Shown here: positions 1-11,035 of the stretch, one piece after another
Layout: every line of letters starts with the position of its first letter
Position numbering within the stretch: the first letter of the stretch is position 1
From: Heliocidaris tuberculata
Lineage: Eukaryota > Echinodermata > Echinoidea > Camarodonta > Echinometridae
NCBI GenBank assembly: GCA_025618425.1
Contig: CM046838.1
Coordinates: forward strand, 8,827,655-8,891,654
DNA length: 64,000 nucleotides
Reading direction: 5' to 3'
Made by a program: the position numbers and the translations under genes
Notes under the pieces: generated by a model
Told to the model about the DNA's origin: nothing
The model's database searches: none
The model's input: only the letters and a program-made list of their open reading frames with translations

Positions 1-1840
1 CATTACGTCTTATTATCAGAAATATACTTATATTTACAATGCTATGGAAGGGAAATAAACTCTAAAGTCCACCGCAAAATATACGATCGACCGCGATCCG
101 ATTTTGGAAATAAATCGCAATTGCACTAAATAATGGGCATTTTAACAAAGAAAATCTACCTGATTCAGGTTTGAACAATAATAAGAATGCTAAAGATATA
201 GGGGTTCAGTGCACTGTCAGCCTTCTACCCGGCATAAGGGCCAAATCAGTTTAAAATCGTAGACAGTCGTAGGGCTGCATGCTATGACGTCACTACGACT
301 TGGAGCCGATTATTTTCCTCCGACTAGAAAGCTCGCAATAGGCCGTATTTTCGATTACACTATCTACATGACTAGTAGGATCCTCAATTAAAAATATTTT
401 ATGTGTTAAGATATTTATATCAAATGCTATTACATTTTCTTCCGAAATCGGATCGAAGAGCGATCGTATAGTGTGCGGTGGGCTTTATCTAATTTCAAAA
501 ACAGTACGAATGTGATGTAAGTTGTGTTTAACTGAGCGATAAACATGGTAACGGTGGGAGAGGGAGAGAGAGAGAGAGAGAGAGAGAGTAATGAGGGTGA
601 AAACTTTGGAAATGGCGGAAGACAAATTATACCGAGAAAAGAGACGAGTAAATGTAGATACGCAAGAAAAGCGATAATGAGTATCAACTAGCAGGACATG
701 ACGTAGTATCATTCATTTTAACACTTTACGGTGTCTAAAAATACTATGAATGATCTCGGCCTGTATAGTAATCTACATACACATGTGCTGCATGTATAGT
801 ACAACCAGAGCAGGTTGAAAGAGAGAGTTCTGACACGCGCATAATAAGCCTACGAGTAGGCCTACGTGGTCTTTGTTTAAAACATGGCGGATCATGGAGC
901 TCCCAATAGTTCCCTTTCACGTACATTCTCATTGGGAGGGAACTATTTGAAGCTCCATGAAATGACTGACCAATCAGAAGCGACCTCCAGTGTCGCGACT
1001 CTCTGTATGTATAGCTCTGTGTACAACTAATTGTTGCCCTCTTCTAGACTTTTTGGTGCCCCCACTATTACATCTTTTATCAGACATTCTCCCTTTCTCC
1101 AACATTGTTTACGATGTAATTTCTGCAATGTATATTGCATCATTAATCCTTATAAAGAACCTTTAAACGTTTTAAAATGAGAACAAAGTGAAGCTGACTG
1201 TTAAATTTTCGATTTCTAATAAAAAAACAAAACCAAATAAACATGTGCATGCTTTTCAAGCACAATGATGCTAAATCACTTTTCTTAAACGAAGACAAAA
1301 AACTGAAAAGGACGACTTAGTAATACAAGGCATATTCATATTATTTGGTTCATTTGAAAAGCTCGACAGCATACTGCACAAAAAAGAACAGTAAAATCAA
1401 TTAAAAAGTAAAGATACTTCATGCAACCTAACAGTAGTCCTATTTCATTTTTTCAAATAGAATCCCAAGAAAATTGATTTTCATAGAATCGTTCTTCATA
1501 CATGAACTTGAAAACAATGTCTTCATGCCGAAGGAGAGACATTTTGAATTCTTTTTTGAAAATGTTTATGAATTTTTTCTTTTTTTCTCTCTTATTTTAG
1601 TATTAGCTACCATTCTTCTTTTTTAAAAAAAATCTTGTTGAAAATAACATTTGAAAGAGTGGTTAATCAGACGGTGTGTTATTTTATGTTAAATCAATTT
1701 TGGTGGAGCGCAATCAGAAATCAGTTTACCTTGTAGATATCTTCTAGTAAATCTTAGATAGGCCTATAGTCTAAGGCATGGAAAGTTTCAAGAGGTGTCT
1801 CAGAGCACGGTGGTCTCTGAATAAGAATTTTTCTGAACCT
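1..1840. other. Intergenic DNA downstream of the GPCR gene
   Basis: No gene is supported. It holds a GA microsatellite (about 561-588), a palindromic CRE-like TGACGTCA at 285-292, and a 23-bp-arm hairpin at 893-959. It is otherwise AT-rich unique-looking sequence. The part next to 1841 is probably the GPCR 3' UTR on the minus strand, but no canonical AATAAA was found on that strand close to the stop codon. Confidence 0.6.
893..959. repeat. Inverted repeat (hairpin)
   Basis: Arms 893-915 and 937-959 are near-perfect reverse complements (CATGGAGCT at one end, AGCTCCATG at the other) around a 21-bp spacer. The inner part of each arm includes AATAGTTCCCT and its complement. It could be a small foldback element. 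Confidence 0.7.
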
Positions 1841-2381
1841 TTATATGGATGATTCCTTGCGCCCAGCCTTTGCAAAGGCGCTACGTCTTGTCACGACATC
1901 AGCTAAGGGCACACTTTCAACAGGTTCCGTCGGTACACGACTGTACTCTCCTTTCTTGTTCCTTCTACTGCCACCCGTTGCACCAGCAGCGCTGCTCTTG
2001 CTACGACTGGCGTTGACATGGTTCTGTATCACAGGTCCATTCGTGACCGGATAACTGTTCGTCACTACCAGCTTTGATTTCTGTGTACTCGATATGAGAG
2101 GGTCCGTGACCAATGACCGCGGGGATGACAAAGGGGGTGGTGATCGTGGTGTATCTGTCGTGGGTGATTTAGGGAGCGAAGGTACAGATGACGCTGATGG
2201 TGATCGATGCGAATTAGACATCGACACTGTAGACGAAGATGATGGTGATCGTGGGGCATCTTTGGTAGGTGATCTCGATGATGAAACCGTTGATGATGAT
2301 GACGAAGATCTAACTTTACCTTTCGGGGAAGTTTTAGTCGGGGTTGTAGGTAGGCCTACAGGAGAATTTGCCGCTGATGGA
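1841..2381 (-). CDS. GPCR exon 3: Ser/Pro-rich C-terminal tail
   Basis: Encodes the last 179 residues after the split Asn codon, ending at TAA (1843-1841). The sequence is low in hydrophobic residues and rich in Ser, Thr, Pro and Arg. It repeats an SPTxDxPRSP-like unit twice and has about ten SP/TP sites, as expected for proline-directed kinases or arrestin-regulating phosphorylation. A basic patch, SRRNKKG, follows. The protein ends ESSI, which fits a class I PDZ ligand (S/T-x-hydrophobic). The exon has no homology-based label of its own. It is assigned to the GPCR because its acceptor is strong, its frame matches exon 2, and it lies 1 kb downstream on the same strand. A separate gene is less likely because no good start codon lies after the acceptor. 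Confidence 0.7.
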
Positions 2382-5172
2382 CTGGAGGTAGAAATGAGAG
2401 AACACATGAACAAACCTATATAGAACGTGATAAGACACTGTCAATATAATTTCAAAACAGCATCGAAAGTGTTGTATAGCTTTATCTTGTAGGATCCTGA
2501 TCAAGTGAAATCCGATTTCTCAATAATCAAATGCCATGACATGCAGGCATCGTAGGCTATGGATTACTATAGCTTGTCCGAATTAATCTTAACATATTCA
2601 CACTTTTTCTTTTTTGCCAATTTCTATATTCTATCAAAGATTGCCAGGAAAAAAATAATTACTCGTGCAGATATGCTACCAGCAAGACTAGGGAGGAACT
2701 AGGTTCTTTAAAATGTGTTCCCTTTATACACAGAAGCATAAGAAAGTTGATTAGGTCTCCAAACCAGGTTACCATCTAATGATAAAATCTAGAAAGTGTG
2801 AATGCCGAATTACTGTCCTCCTTCACTGGACAAGTTGATTAAGATTTAAATAATGTGATGTCGGATCCGGGATTTTGTAAAAGGGGAGGGGCACGTTTCC
2901 GAAAATTTTCTAACAAGTCAAAAAAATCACATGTTTCAGATGCCTTTGCATGAATTCGAAAAGGGGGACACATTTTTGAGGTTGCATTATACTTCAGGTA
3001 TATCACTGGTTTTAAAAGGTACACTTGGGCCGGACGTGCCATTGACTCCCCTTCCCTACAAACATTCTTCCTAACCTTTAAAGAGCTGATTCAGTAAAAT
3101 GCAGACGTGACCACTTCAAATTCAAAGGACAATCCCATTCATTATGTCGTGTGATCTCTCGGACTACCATCCTCTGGATAAGGTCCCCCTGACGAAAATA
3201 CCCGAAAACTATCGCAGGACAACCAACTTTATATTTTTTCGGACATCTATCACATAATTACTACTACCAAGTAAGATATCCCATGCAGATACTGTGGGGG
3301 AGTTGTCCGGTTGTTGGTCCATATAGTAGTTTTCCTAGAATATTATTGTCATCTAATAACCAATATGATATGGGTACACTTTACTTACTTCTGTGGGGAG
3401 CGGCCATTTGAGGCATCATCCTCTTTAATGAAATCCAGTTTTTTCCTCGCCGATCGCCCTCGAACAGGTTCTTCTTCTCTACTCGAGCCTTCATGTCGGC
3501 TGACCACTGCGTAACCATCCACGTGATCATGCATAATTACATTGACATGGTTGCTAGTCCCCACTGATACAGATTCCCGATGACAGTTGACGTTGGCCTC
3601 TCGGATGCAGTCATGACCGCGACCAGACGACCGCCTGCCACGGGTGCTACGTCGGCGTAAGCTTCGTCTCGAATAGGGAACGTCACGGTAAGCAGGTTGT
3701 CTGCAGGTCAGGCGCATCCAGATTTGCTCGTGGCACAGGACGTAGAGCCAGGGACAGAAGGCCGGGTAGAACTCAGCCCAGTGCATTGCAGCCATGTTCT
3801 TAAAGTTGTTGAGAGGCTGCCCTGAGACATTGGAGATTATTCTCATCTACATGATGTTTAATAAAATGTAAAGAAAAGAATTAGTCATACGATCGAGCAG
3901 AAGGGGCAAAAATCATAATCAATCATTCTATTTAGATTATTCATGTTGCTAAGTTAGGCGATAAGAATATCATGCCATTCGTCTTTCAAATATTCACAAA
4001 GTTCATAATTTTACCTATTTTACCATCTTCTCATTTTTCTTTTTTCAGACATTGCTTATATTTTCTTTTTTGTTTATTCGTACATAAGAGAGTGGGGATT
4101 TGGATTTATCACAAGAATAGGTTAAGGACATATGGTTTCTTGCCGATCTAATTTGTCTAGAATATATCATAATGGTTATGTACACATCAACAGATGAATC
4201 CCTACGCTATGACATAATAAATGTACTTACCACTATTGGAATGTAACAAACTAGAAATCCACATGCTAGAAGGTTGTAATTGATCGTGGCCCACAAAAGA
4301 GCCCTATCAGCTGCAAAGAATCGCCTTGGTATCCTATGGGAATTATCATCAATCGTCAAAGTCAAGCTATAGCGCCCTCTCTCATTGTCTTTCCCTGCTG
4401 TTGTGGCTTTGCACTTTTTGGCAGTCCTGTATACCGCCCCTATTGTGGCGGCCAAGATGGATACAACCACAAGCAAGATGACGGCGACGACAATGGTCGC
4501 CAGCACGCTACTAAAGAGACGTCCGACCGTCTCTTCGTCCCTCCAGTCTATAAAACACCACGTGGATGGGTATTGCAAAGAGATCCGTCCAAACCCAACA
4601 AGAGGTAAGATACCTGTAAAGACTGAGACGACCCAGAGCAGTACAAGCACAAAGGGTATCTTCCGAGGTTCTACTTTACGATTATACGTCACGGGACGAC
4701 ACGCGGCGAGGAAGCGCTCAAAACCAAGTATCCCTGTCATATAGGCTAGGGACATTCCAAAGGTAAGAACACAAAACCCATGGAAATCACAAAGTCGTGA
4801 TCCGCCCATCCAATGTAATCCATTAACGTGGACAGCGATCATAATGGGATAGACAGTCAAGTATCCTACAATACTAGTGATGAAAAATCCTCGGAGAATC
4901 CCATAGAAGGCCGTTGCCCGATGCCATGATGATGAACAATGGTATACTCCCAAGGCTACTATATTTCCTATTAATCCTACAGAAAACATGATGATTGGTA
5001 TCAAAATAGTGGTGCTTGGCTGCAGGGCTGTCATTGCCGTGAAATTTAACCCTGGTTGCTCCGGAGCCGCTCGACGGCTCAAATGTAACAGATTCAATTC
5101 TTGATATTGATCAGGTTGTAGCCCGCCCTCTCCTGCCTGCAGGAGTGACGAACTCAAGTTCGTAAGCGACAT
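1841..5172 (-). CDS. Prostanoid-receptor-like class A GPCR, three coding exons
   Basis: Predicted join on the minus strand: 5172-4231, 3846-3389, 2381-1841, giving 1941 nt and 646 residues. Seen: N70 in a GN motif of TM1, C128 and C206 for the loop disulphide, E152-R153-F154 at the end of TM3, the ECL2 signature QYPSTWCFIDW (residues 200-210), and P346-W-L-Y349 in TM7. Known: that ECL2 motif and a long C tail are typical of prostanoid receptors, most like EP4 here, which sit in the plasma membrane and couple to heterotrimeric G proteins. Odd: S100 sits where Asp2.50 is expected, H336 where the ligand-binding Arg7.40 is expected, and C345 where Asp7.49 is expected, so the ligand may not be a classical prostanoid. 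The start ATG has A at -3 (CACCATG). It could instead be a lineage-specific orphan receptor of the same family. Family placement is confident; the ligand is not. Confidence 0.85.
2382..3388 (-). other. GPCR intron 2 (phase 2)
   Basis: A 1007-bp intron on the minus strand with donor GTAAGT at 3388-3383 and a strong acceptor whose pyrimidine tract lies at about 2402-2384 (TCTCATTTCTACCTCCAG). The joined codon is AA+T (Asn) and the frame stays open on both sides. The intron carries a degenerate copy of the GGATCC-ended repeat at about 2862-3055. Confidence 0.72.
2862..3055. mobile_element. Degenerate GGATCC-ended MITE-like repeat, copy 1 (in GPCR intron 2)
   Basis: It begins GGATCCGGGATTTTGTAAAAG and a G-rich stretch, and ends near GGGCCGGACGTGCC. 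Both ends match the element at 60475-60829, and the interior (AAAATTTTCTAACAAGTCAAAAAAA) resembles 30785-31012. The outermost terminal bases are eroded and no target duplication was recognised. Confidence 0.55.
3389..3846 (-). CDS. GPCR exon 2: third extracellular loop, TM7 and proximal C tail
   Basis: Encodes residues 315-466 plus two bases. It begins MRIISNVSG directly after the acceptor AG; this Met is internal, not a start. A sequon N319-V-S lies in the third extracellular loop. TM7 runs about 331-352 and contains H336, Y341, P342, C345, P346, W347 and Y349. A cysteine-containing basic segment after TM7 (MRLTCRQPAYR) could be palmitoylated. The rest is Arg/Ser-rich with a His/Val stretch. 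The exon ends in phase 2 (AA) at a donor GTAAGT (3388-3383). Confidence 0.85.
3847..4230 (-). other. GPCR intron 1 (phase 0, at the end of TM6)
   Basis: A 384-bp intron on the minus strand with donor GTAAGT at 4230-4225 and acceptor AG at 3848-3847, preceded by a T-rich tract. It interrupts the protein just after CYIPIV. Vertebrate prostanoid receptor genes are known to share an intron near the end of TM6, so the position supports orthology at family level. No repeat or RNA gene is visible inside. Confidence 0.8.
4231..5172 (-). CDS. GPCR exon 1: extracellular N terminus through TM6
   Basis: Encodes residues 1-314. The N terminus is about 50 residues with two N-glycosylation sequons (N5-L-S, N43-F-T) and no clear signal peptide, as is usual for class A receptors. 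TM1 spans about 52-77, TM2 about 88-112, TM3 about 128-153, TM4 about 171-194, TM5 about 217-247 and TM6 about 293-314. The third intracellular loop (about 248-290) is basic and Ser/Thr-containing. The exon ends with codon GTG directly before a perfect donor, GTAAGT (4230-4225), in phase 0. Reading past the donor adds only seven residues before a stop, which supports a splice here. Confidence 0.88.
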
Positions 5173-5700
5173 GGTGAAATCAATAATTCGTATCCCTTTA
5201 ACTATTGAACAAAATTAAATATAACATTGGACAAGGGGTCATGATGTCTCTTATATAGATCGTCTCTATATCTCTTTTCAAGACATGCTTCACTTTTGTC
5301 CCTTCAGGATGCGAGAAGATGTAAACTTAGCTGTTCTGTCGTCTCCTTTACCGCGCGGTCAATATCGGCGACCCAGAAATTCAGCAGATGTCACTCTTAC
5401 CTGTATTATAATCTACACACAGCGATGATCACTCTTTATATCAGTTTACTTCGATTAAAGCCTTCTAGTATGGATTATGCTCGCTAAAGAAAGTCTTGTC
5501 GCTTCCTTCCTTTACCTCCTGTCCAAACTCCGTACTGCCATGAGAGAGCGAGAGAGACGGCTGAAAGCATCACTTGCGATATCACGGCAGGCTGAACGTC
5601 TGGTGTACCGCCATGCATAGTAATTTCCCGAAAGCCGCCACCAGGCTTTACTGACAACCCCCTTGTGGCTTTGCCGCGATATATACCAGGTCGATCGGCT
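5173..5700 (-). promoter_or_regulatory. Likely 5' UTR and promoter region of the GPCR gene
   Basis: Upstream of the start ATG on the minus strand. A donor-like ACAG/GTAAGAG sits at 5404-5394 and an acceptor-like TTCAATAG ends at 5202, so a 5' UTR intron of about 200 bp is possible. A TATATA-like element lies at about 5686-5695. No protein-coding feature is supported here. All of this is inference from local motifs. Confidence 0.25.
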
Positions 5701-7620
5701 CTTTCGTAAACGTAGCTTCGCTCAAGACAAATCGCCTTTTCTCGCCAAAGTATGGCTTAAGGGTACAAACCTTAATGAATATCCTAAAAATTCCTGGGTA
5801 CAAGTAACTCGAGAAAGATATTGCTCATACGCGAAATGGATAACGTATTTTGTATCCTCATGTGGAATCAAATGTAAAGCAGCTTAGCAACCGCAAATCC
5901 GAATTCATAATAATGGAGTCGAGTATCTCATGAATTCATCAGCTGACCAAATTCTGATTTCACGTTTTCCAATGAAAGTGCAAAATCTCATAGATATGCA
6001 ACTGGGAATAGAGCATGGGATCGTGTTTCCTGTGTCTAGGAAGATAACGATATTTGCTGTAGAATTCTTTGCAGTATTACTTTACATCTCTCTCAGCTAC
6101 GCCGTGTGTCAGAGAGTGAAAAGCAGTAATGTTTTTGGACGTTCGATATATTGTATTAGAAGAATTCTCTTTTCAATAGTAGTCTTTCACTTACGAAGAT
6201 AAACACCATTCGCTCACAATTAAGGCACAATAAGTTTTCGAAGATAATTCCTTTAAATTCCAGATAATGTGTCGTTGTGGGGGAATCATAATTCTGTGGA
6301 AAAAGAGAATGAAAAGAAAAAATATTATTCTCTATGTTCGAAGCAAACTGAAAATATATAATGACGCAGCATCAGTAATGCATAAAAGAGTACATACTAA
6401 GAGAAAAATATGAAAAATACGTAATTTGTTTAATAAGAAAAAGTCATTCCCATGCAATGAGCTTAAAAGCGGCTAAGCTAAAGCATTTTGATAAAAAGCA
6501 TTACAGGATCCTGAGATAGCAGGTTAGAGACCTGCTAAACGGATATAAACAATGTTGTCGTTGTGAAAATTTGTTTTAAGCCTTTTTTTTTTTTTTTTTT
6601 TTTTTTTTGCTTTTTGCTTTTCTGAATATAAGTATTAGTTCATTGGGTTAACATAACACGCTGACCACAAATAACCATGATTATACAGGGAGAACTCACA
6701 ACATGCACAATGTAAAAATGATTAAAATGTTATCAAAGTTCAAAACCATCGAGGTCAGATATAAATATTTACACTCAAGTAACAATAATATTTAAGATTA
6801 TCGAATCGTTCAAAAAAGTGAATAAACAACAGTTAATAACCTAGTTAATGACTAAGAAATCTTTCCATAGATAAGGATGTGGATAAACTTCGTTTGTAGT
6901 ACTTTTTCTTTTCTTTTCTTTTCTTGTTTTGTCCATGGCAATAAACAATAATTTAGGTAATCGTCTAAATGTTATTTTATGGTTTCATGTAGAGTGGAAA
7001 GTATGTTAGACTAAAGCTCTCACAAACGTGCATGTGTACGGAAATATGTTTCGCGTGTAATGATAAGAAGGTTGACAATTCGTATGATACACTCATTTTG
7101 GAATTACGCCTATTATTGAAATATTTACTGCATGTAGAGAATGTCCAAAAGGAGTCCTAGGTGAAATCACTTCGAAAATTTCAATTTCAATTTCAAATCT
7201 ACTGAAAAGCAGATGGTTTTCTTCATAAGCCAGAATGTAAAATTTAAATTTTTTCTGTTCTTTTTTTTTCTGAGAGAGATTATGCTTCTTCAAAGTGAAT
7301 GATAATATCAATGCACAGATGATTTCTCACCTGGCACAATTCATTATGCCTACACAGAAAACAGACAATAAATAGCTTCAGATTTTTACAGCCGTAGTTG
7401 TCGATATGTCGAGATGTCAATGAAAATTGAATGTCGGAGGGGGGGGGGGTGTATAACGGCACAGTTTGTAATTTGCTGGCATAATGAGCTATGTAAATGG
7501 GCGAGGATAAAATTCAATACATATAGCTACAAATGAAAAATAACATTTTATTTTAGACTTATTGTACTTCCTATCCCTTAAATACCCTTTCTTTCAATGT
7601 ATATCACTGAGGATATTGTG
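5701..7620. other. Intergenic DNA, no gene recognised
   Basis: AT-rich sequence with a poly-T run at about 6583-6608, a TTTTC-rich stretch near 6905-6925 and a short poly-G at 7439-7450. Open frames of up to 90 codons (for example 5930-6202) have no recognisable motif and are treated as chance. Confidence 0.5.
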
Positions 7621-7621
7621 G

Positions 7622-8460
7622 AACATTCAATTCAATTCAATTCAATTCTCATTTATTTCATTTTCAATTAAAAAGTACATTCGAAACAAATACAAAATAA
7701 GTCATAAACGAAATTAGAAAATGAAATGGGGAACTACATAAATAAAGCCCTTGGGCCTTGTACAAGCATAGTTCCCTAAAAATATTGCGAAAATGATATA
7801 TACAACAAATAGAAAAAGATAAAACTAAAACTAAAAATATAACACAAATATAGACAACAAAGAAAAATAGGAACAGAAAAATAACTATACATATTTAAGA
7901 GAAAGAAAAAGCTTCAACTTTTTTTTGAAAGAAGTGATTGTATTGCAATTAGAAATACATTTGGGAATTGAGTTCCAAATTACAGGGAAATTATGTCGTA
8001 CTGATTTCATTGCATTATTTGTTTTTACTGGCCATAAGTGAAAAGAATCCTTAAAACGGGTATCATGATTATGTATCTGGTAATTAAGAGTGAACATTTG
8101 AGAAATATTAGAGGGTAATTTATTTTTAAAGTAAAAGAAACCAAGGAGAGCAAGGGAGTAATAATACAAATCAAAAATATTAAGAGTTTTCAATTTACTG
8201 AACAATGGGGCAGAAGGGGCACGATAGGGACATCCCAGGCATATGCGAAGGGCCTTTTTCTGTAATTTAAATAATTTATCTAATTTCGTTCGACTACAAT
8301 TGCCCCAAACAGCAACACAATAATTAAGGTATGAGAGCATAAATGAATTATATAATAATATTAAAGCAGAAGGCGGAAGCGAATCTTTTAATCTATACAA
8401 TATACCAATACATTTAGATACCTTTTGAGTGACCTTATTAACATGTGTTAATAATACAAG
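7622..8460 (-). mobile_element. 5'-truncated CR1/L2-type non-LTR retrotransposon
   Basis: The minus-strand open frame (to its stop at 7885-7887) reads as the C-terminal thumb and connection region of a Jockey/CR1/L2-clade reverse transcriptase. Visible hallmarks are SYLNYCVAVWGN, KLFKLQKKALRI and a terminal WNSIP followed by FKKKLKLFL. The catalytic FADD region is absent, so it is dead on arrival. A 3' UTR of about 250 bp follows and ends in a pentamer tail of GAATT units (7628-7648 on this strand), as found at the 3' ends of several CR1/L2 elements. The first 30 or so codons of the open frame (8460-8526) look unrelated and may be flanking sequence. Confidence 0.8.
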
Positions 8461-8526
8461 TGTTATTCCGTTATTATTTATAGTTTGGATGTTGACAAGA
8501 TCGTTCGAAAGCCAGACCGAGTCCAA

Positions 8527-11035
8527 TGCAAACTCTTCAATGATTTACATTTTAAAGTTATTAGTTTCAATTTTCAGACATTTTTTTTTTTTTTTTGAAA
8601 ATTGTGTTAAGGGCATAGGCTTTACGCTTATATCAGTGTATATGCAAATACATCATTCTTACAAATTATTTTTGCTACCAGGCGGGCAAGTTGTATTAAA
8701 AGATAGGAAACTAGACCAAACAGGTGCAGTTTGTTTCCTAGATTTTCATATTTATATTGATTTAGGTTAAGCATGTCTTGCGGCCGTGCTAAAGTCTAAG
8801 CATGACGGAAGAGGTTTAGCAAAACACGGTTGCACTATCGGTTCAGTACAATAACTTGGGAAGAATGTGCTTGTTAAATAGGTCGGTTGGACGTACGTCG
8901 GTGCACATGCTTCATTCAGAAGGTTTCACTTCAGTCCCACACACAGCGATAAGTGCTGTTTTCACCTTTTCATGCTGCCTGCTATACCAGTTGTTCCACT
9001 AATTAGAAGCCGTTGAAATCTTTACTTGAAAATGCATTCCTCGATGGTCGAAAACTGTGTATATAGACTTGCCACCAAACGACATGTGTGTGTGCGTGAG
9101 GGTGGTTACTTTGTGTGCGTGTGTTTGCGTAATTCACTCTGCCATGTGCTGTGAAACTTGTATATCTGGAGCAGGATTGTCTCATGCGTCCTCTTTTCAT
9201 CGAGTTCATGGAATTTAGAATCATTTTATTTCAGTGATCACTTTTTAAAGATACACTGTAACTAAAAAAGTGGCATTTATACATATTATTTGGTTACAAC
9301 AGACACCGCTTGTTTTCTTCAAATAGATCAAAAGTCAATATATTTCAGGTCGAAAATGAATACACGTAAAACCTAGATACACTACGATAGCCTAAAATTT
9401 TGATAAGTAGTAGACATACATTATATTCATTCATCGTAACCACGCAATGACGTGTTGTGAGCGATACTGGAATTGCGTAGGCTACTGTAAATGATAACAC
9501 AGATGTTTCTATGAAAGAAAGGGGATTTTAAATCCGTCCGAACATGAGAGGAAAGGGGAAAGAGCTAAAGTCATTCTTAAAATCCTTGCTCCATAAGGTT
9601 CATATGGTGTTGATGTATCAAAATGCATGAGGATTTTCGACAGAGTTTACCCTAACCAATCCTTTCTCGCTTCTCCTGTAAACTTTCTTTGTTGTCATCG
9701 CTCGGCCCTTTAGCTTTAAATACCGACACGCGCGCGGAGAGGAAGCCCTCACAGATCCCCTCTTTCCCATCGTCAAGAACATGGCCACTTTAACGTGATC
9801 ACGTCATATTTCTAAAGCTATTCTCCAAATGCGTGGATACATCTCAATCGCATCAGGCATTCGGAATAGTGATCGACTTGCTGATTGATGTCCTTCCGTG
9901 CCCACATCCTACGGGTGGTCATAGAAAGCATCGGCATCATTTCCACTTTAAAGAGAAGTCCGTGTTTGTTTGTAACCATGGAGACCTTTTTTTTTTTCAA
10001 GCACAAGCTACCGCAGACAATACAGAAAATGAGAGCGTATTAAAATAATGCACTGCCTTGAATGCATTTCTAGATGATTACTGATTCATGTTAAGCTGCA
10101 ACACATACACACACACACGCACACACACACACACCCACACACACATAATAGTTCACACATTGTGGACATTACATCTATAAAAGGGATGATTCCAAAACGG
10201 CACATTTCGATTTGAAGTTCAGGTTTGTCAGGCCCTTAAAAGCCTTCCCTTTTGAGGGTATAAACCCTTTTCTAAATTATATATTTTACAGATTTTACAT
10301 TTGAAGAATTATCTTAAAGGACATTTTTACCAACTTGTTCTAGCTGTAACCATAAGGGAGAAAACAGTGCATCACGTGCAAAAAGAATATATGATGCAGC
10401 GAATTATTCTGAAGCTTGTATTTTCATAGAGAATCTTAATAAGCCAGTTTATTAAGGAAATTTAGACAAACTGGGTAAATAAACTGTTACTGTCTCAACC
10501 CGGCTGTCTCTGGGTAACATGGGTAGCCTACTACTGCACGATAACGATTCGATGAGGATTTAACGTATAATAATATGACTTGGAAATATGATTTATAATC
10601 GTGAAGGTCACCATAATCAAAATTTGATGAAACTCTCCCTATTCCATTTTTCAATCTAAGATTTTTCATTTTCTATATTAAATCACTATTTCTTTTTTTT
10701 TTTTTAACGTTTTCGACTACTTGCCCGGCAGGGATGTACCGTTCCCTTTAACATCGCAAGACGGTGAGAGAAATAGTTTGGGAACATTAGCACGTCAGCC
10801 AAACGTGATTTGGGAACGACAGACAAAAAGTGACCTTGCATTCCACGTGTGAAAAATTGGGACAGATCTGTCGAGCAGGGCTTTGCACTTGAAGGGGACG
10901 CTCCAGTTACGGCGAAGTCTTTAATGCTGTGACTATTTCTACAGAGATCTCATCTCTTGGTTCATTGTACATCACTCTTCATCACCCATCCCTCTATCCT
11001 CCTCCTTCTCCTCTTCCATCTCTAATATTTCTCCT
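8527..11035. other. Intergenic DNA, no gene recognised
   Basis: Contains a poly-T run at about 8581-8597, a CA microsatellite at about 10100-10146 and otherwise unique-looking AT-rich DNA. A slightly GC-richer patch at about 9700-9810 includes ACGCGCGCG and TGATCACGTCA. No open frame has a recognisable domain. Confidence 0.5.

Noticed and set aside
1845..2423. Two plus-strand open frames (69 and 109 codons) and a 64-codon minus-strand frame over the Ser/Pro-rich exon
   Set aside because: They are shadows of GPCR exon 3 in other frames. Their acidic or His-rich composition follows from its SP-rich codons.
4336..4744. Plus-strand frames of 90 and 119 codons
   Set aside because: Antisense shadows of GPCR exon 1, with no domain.
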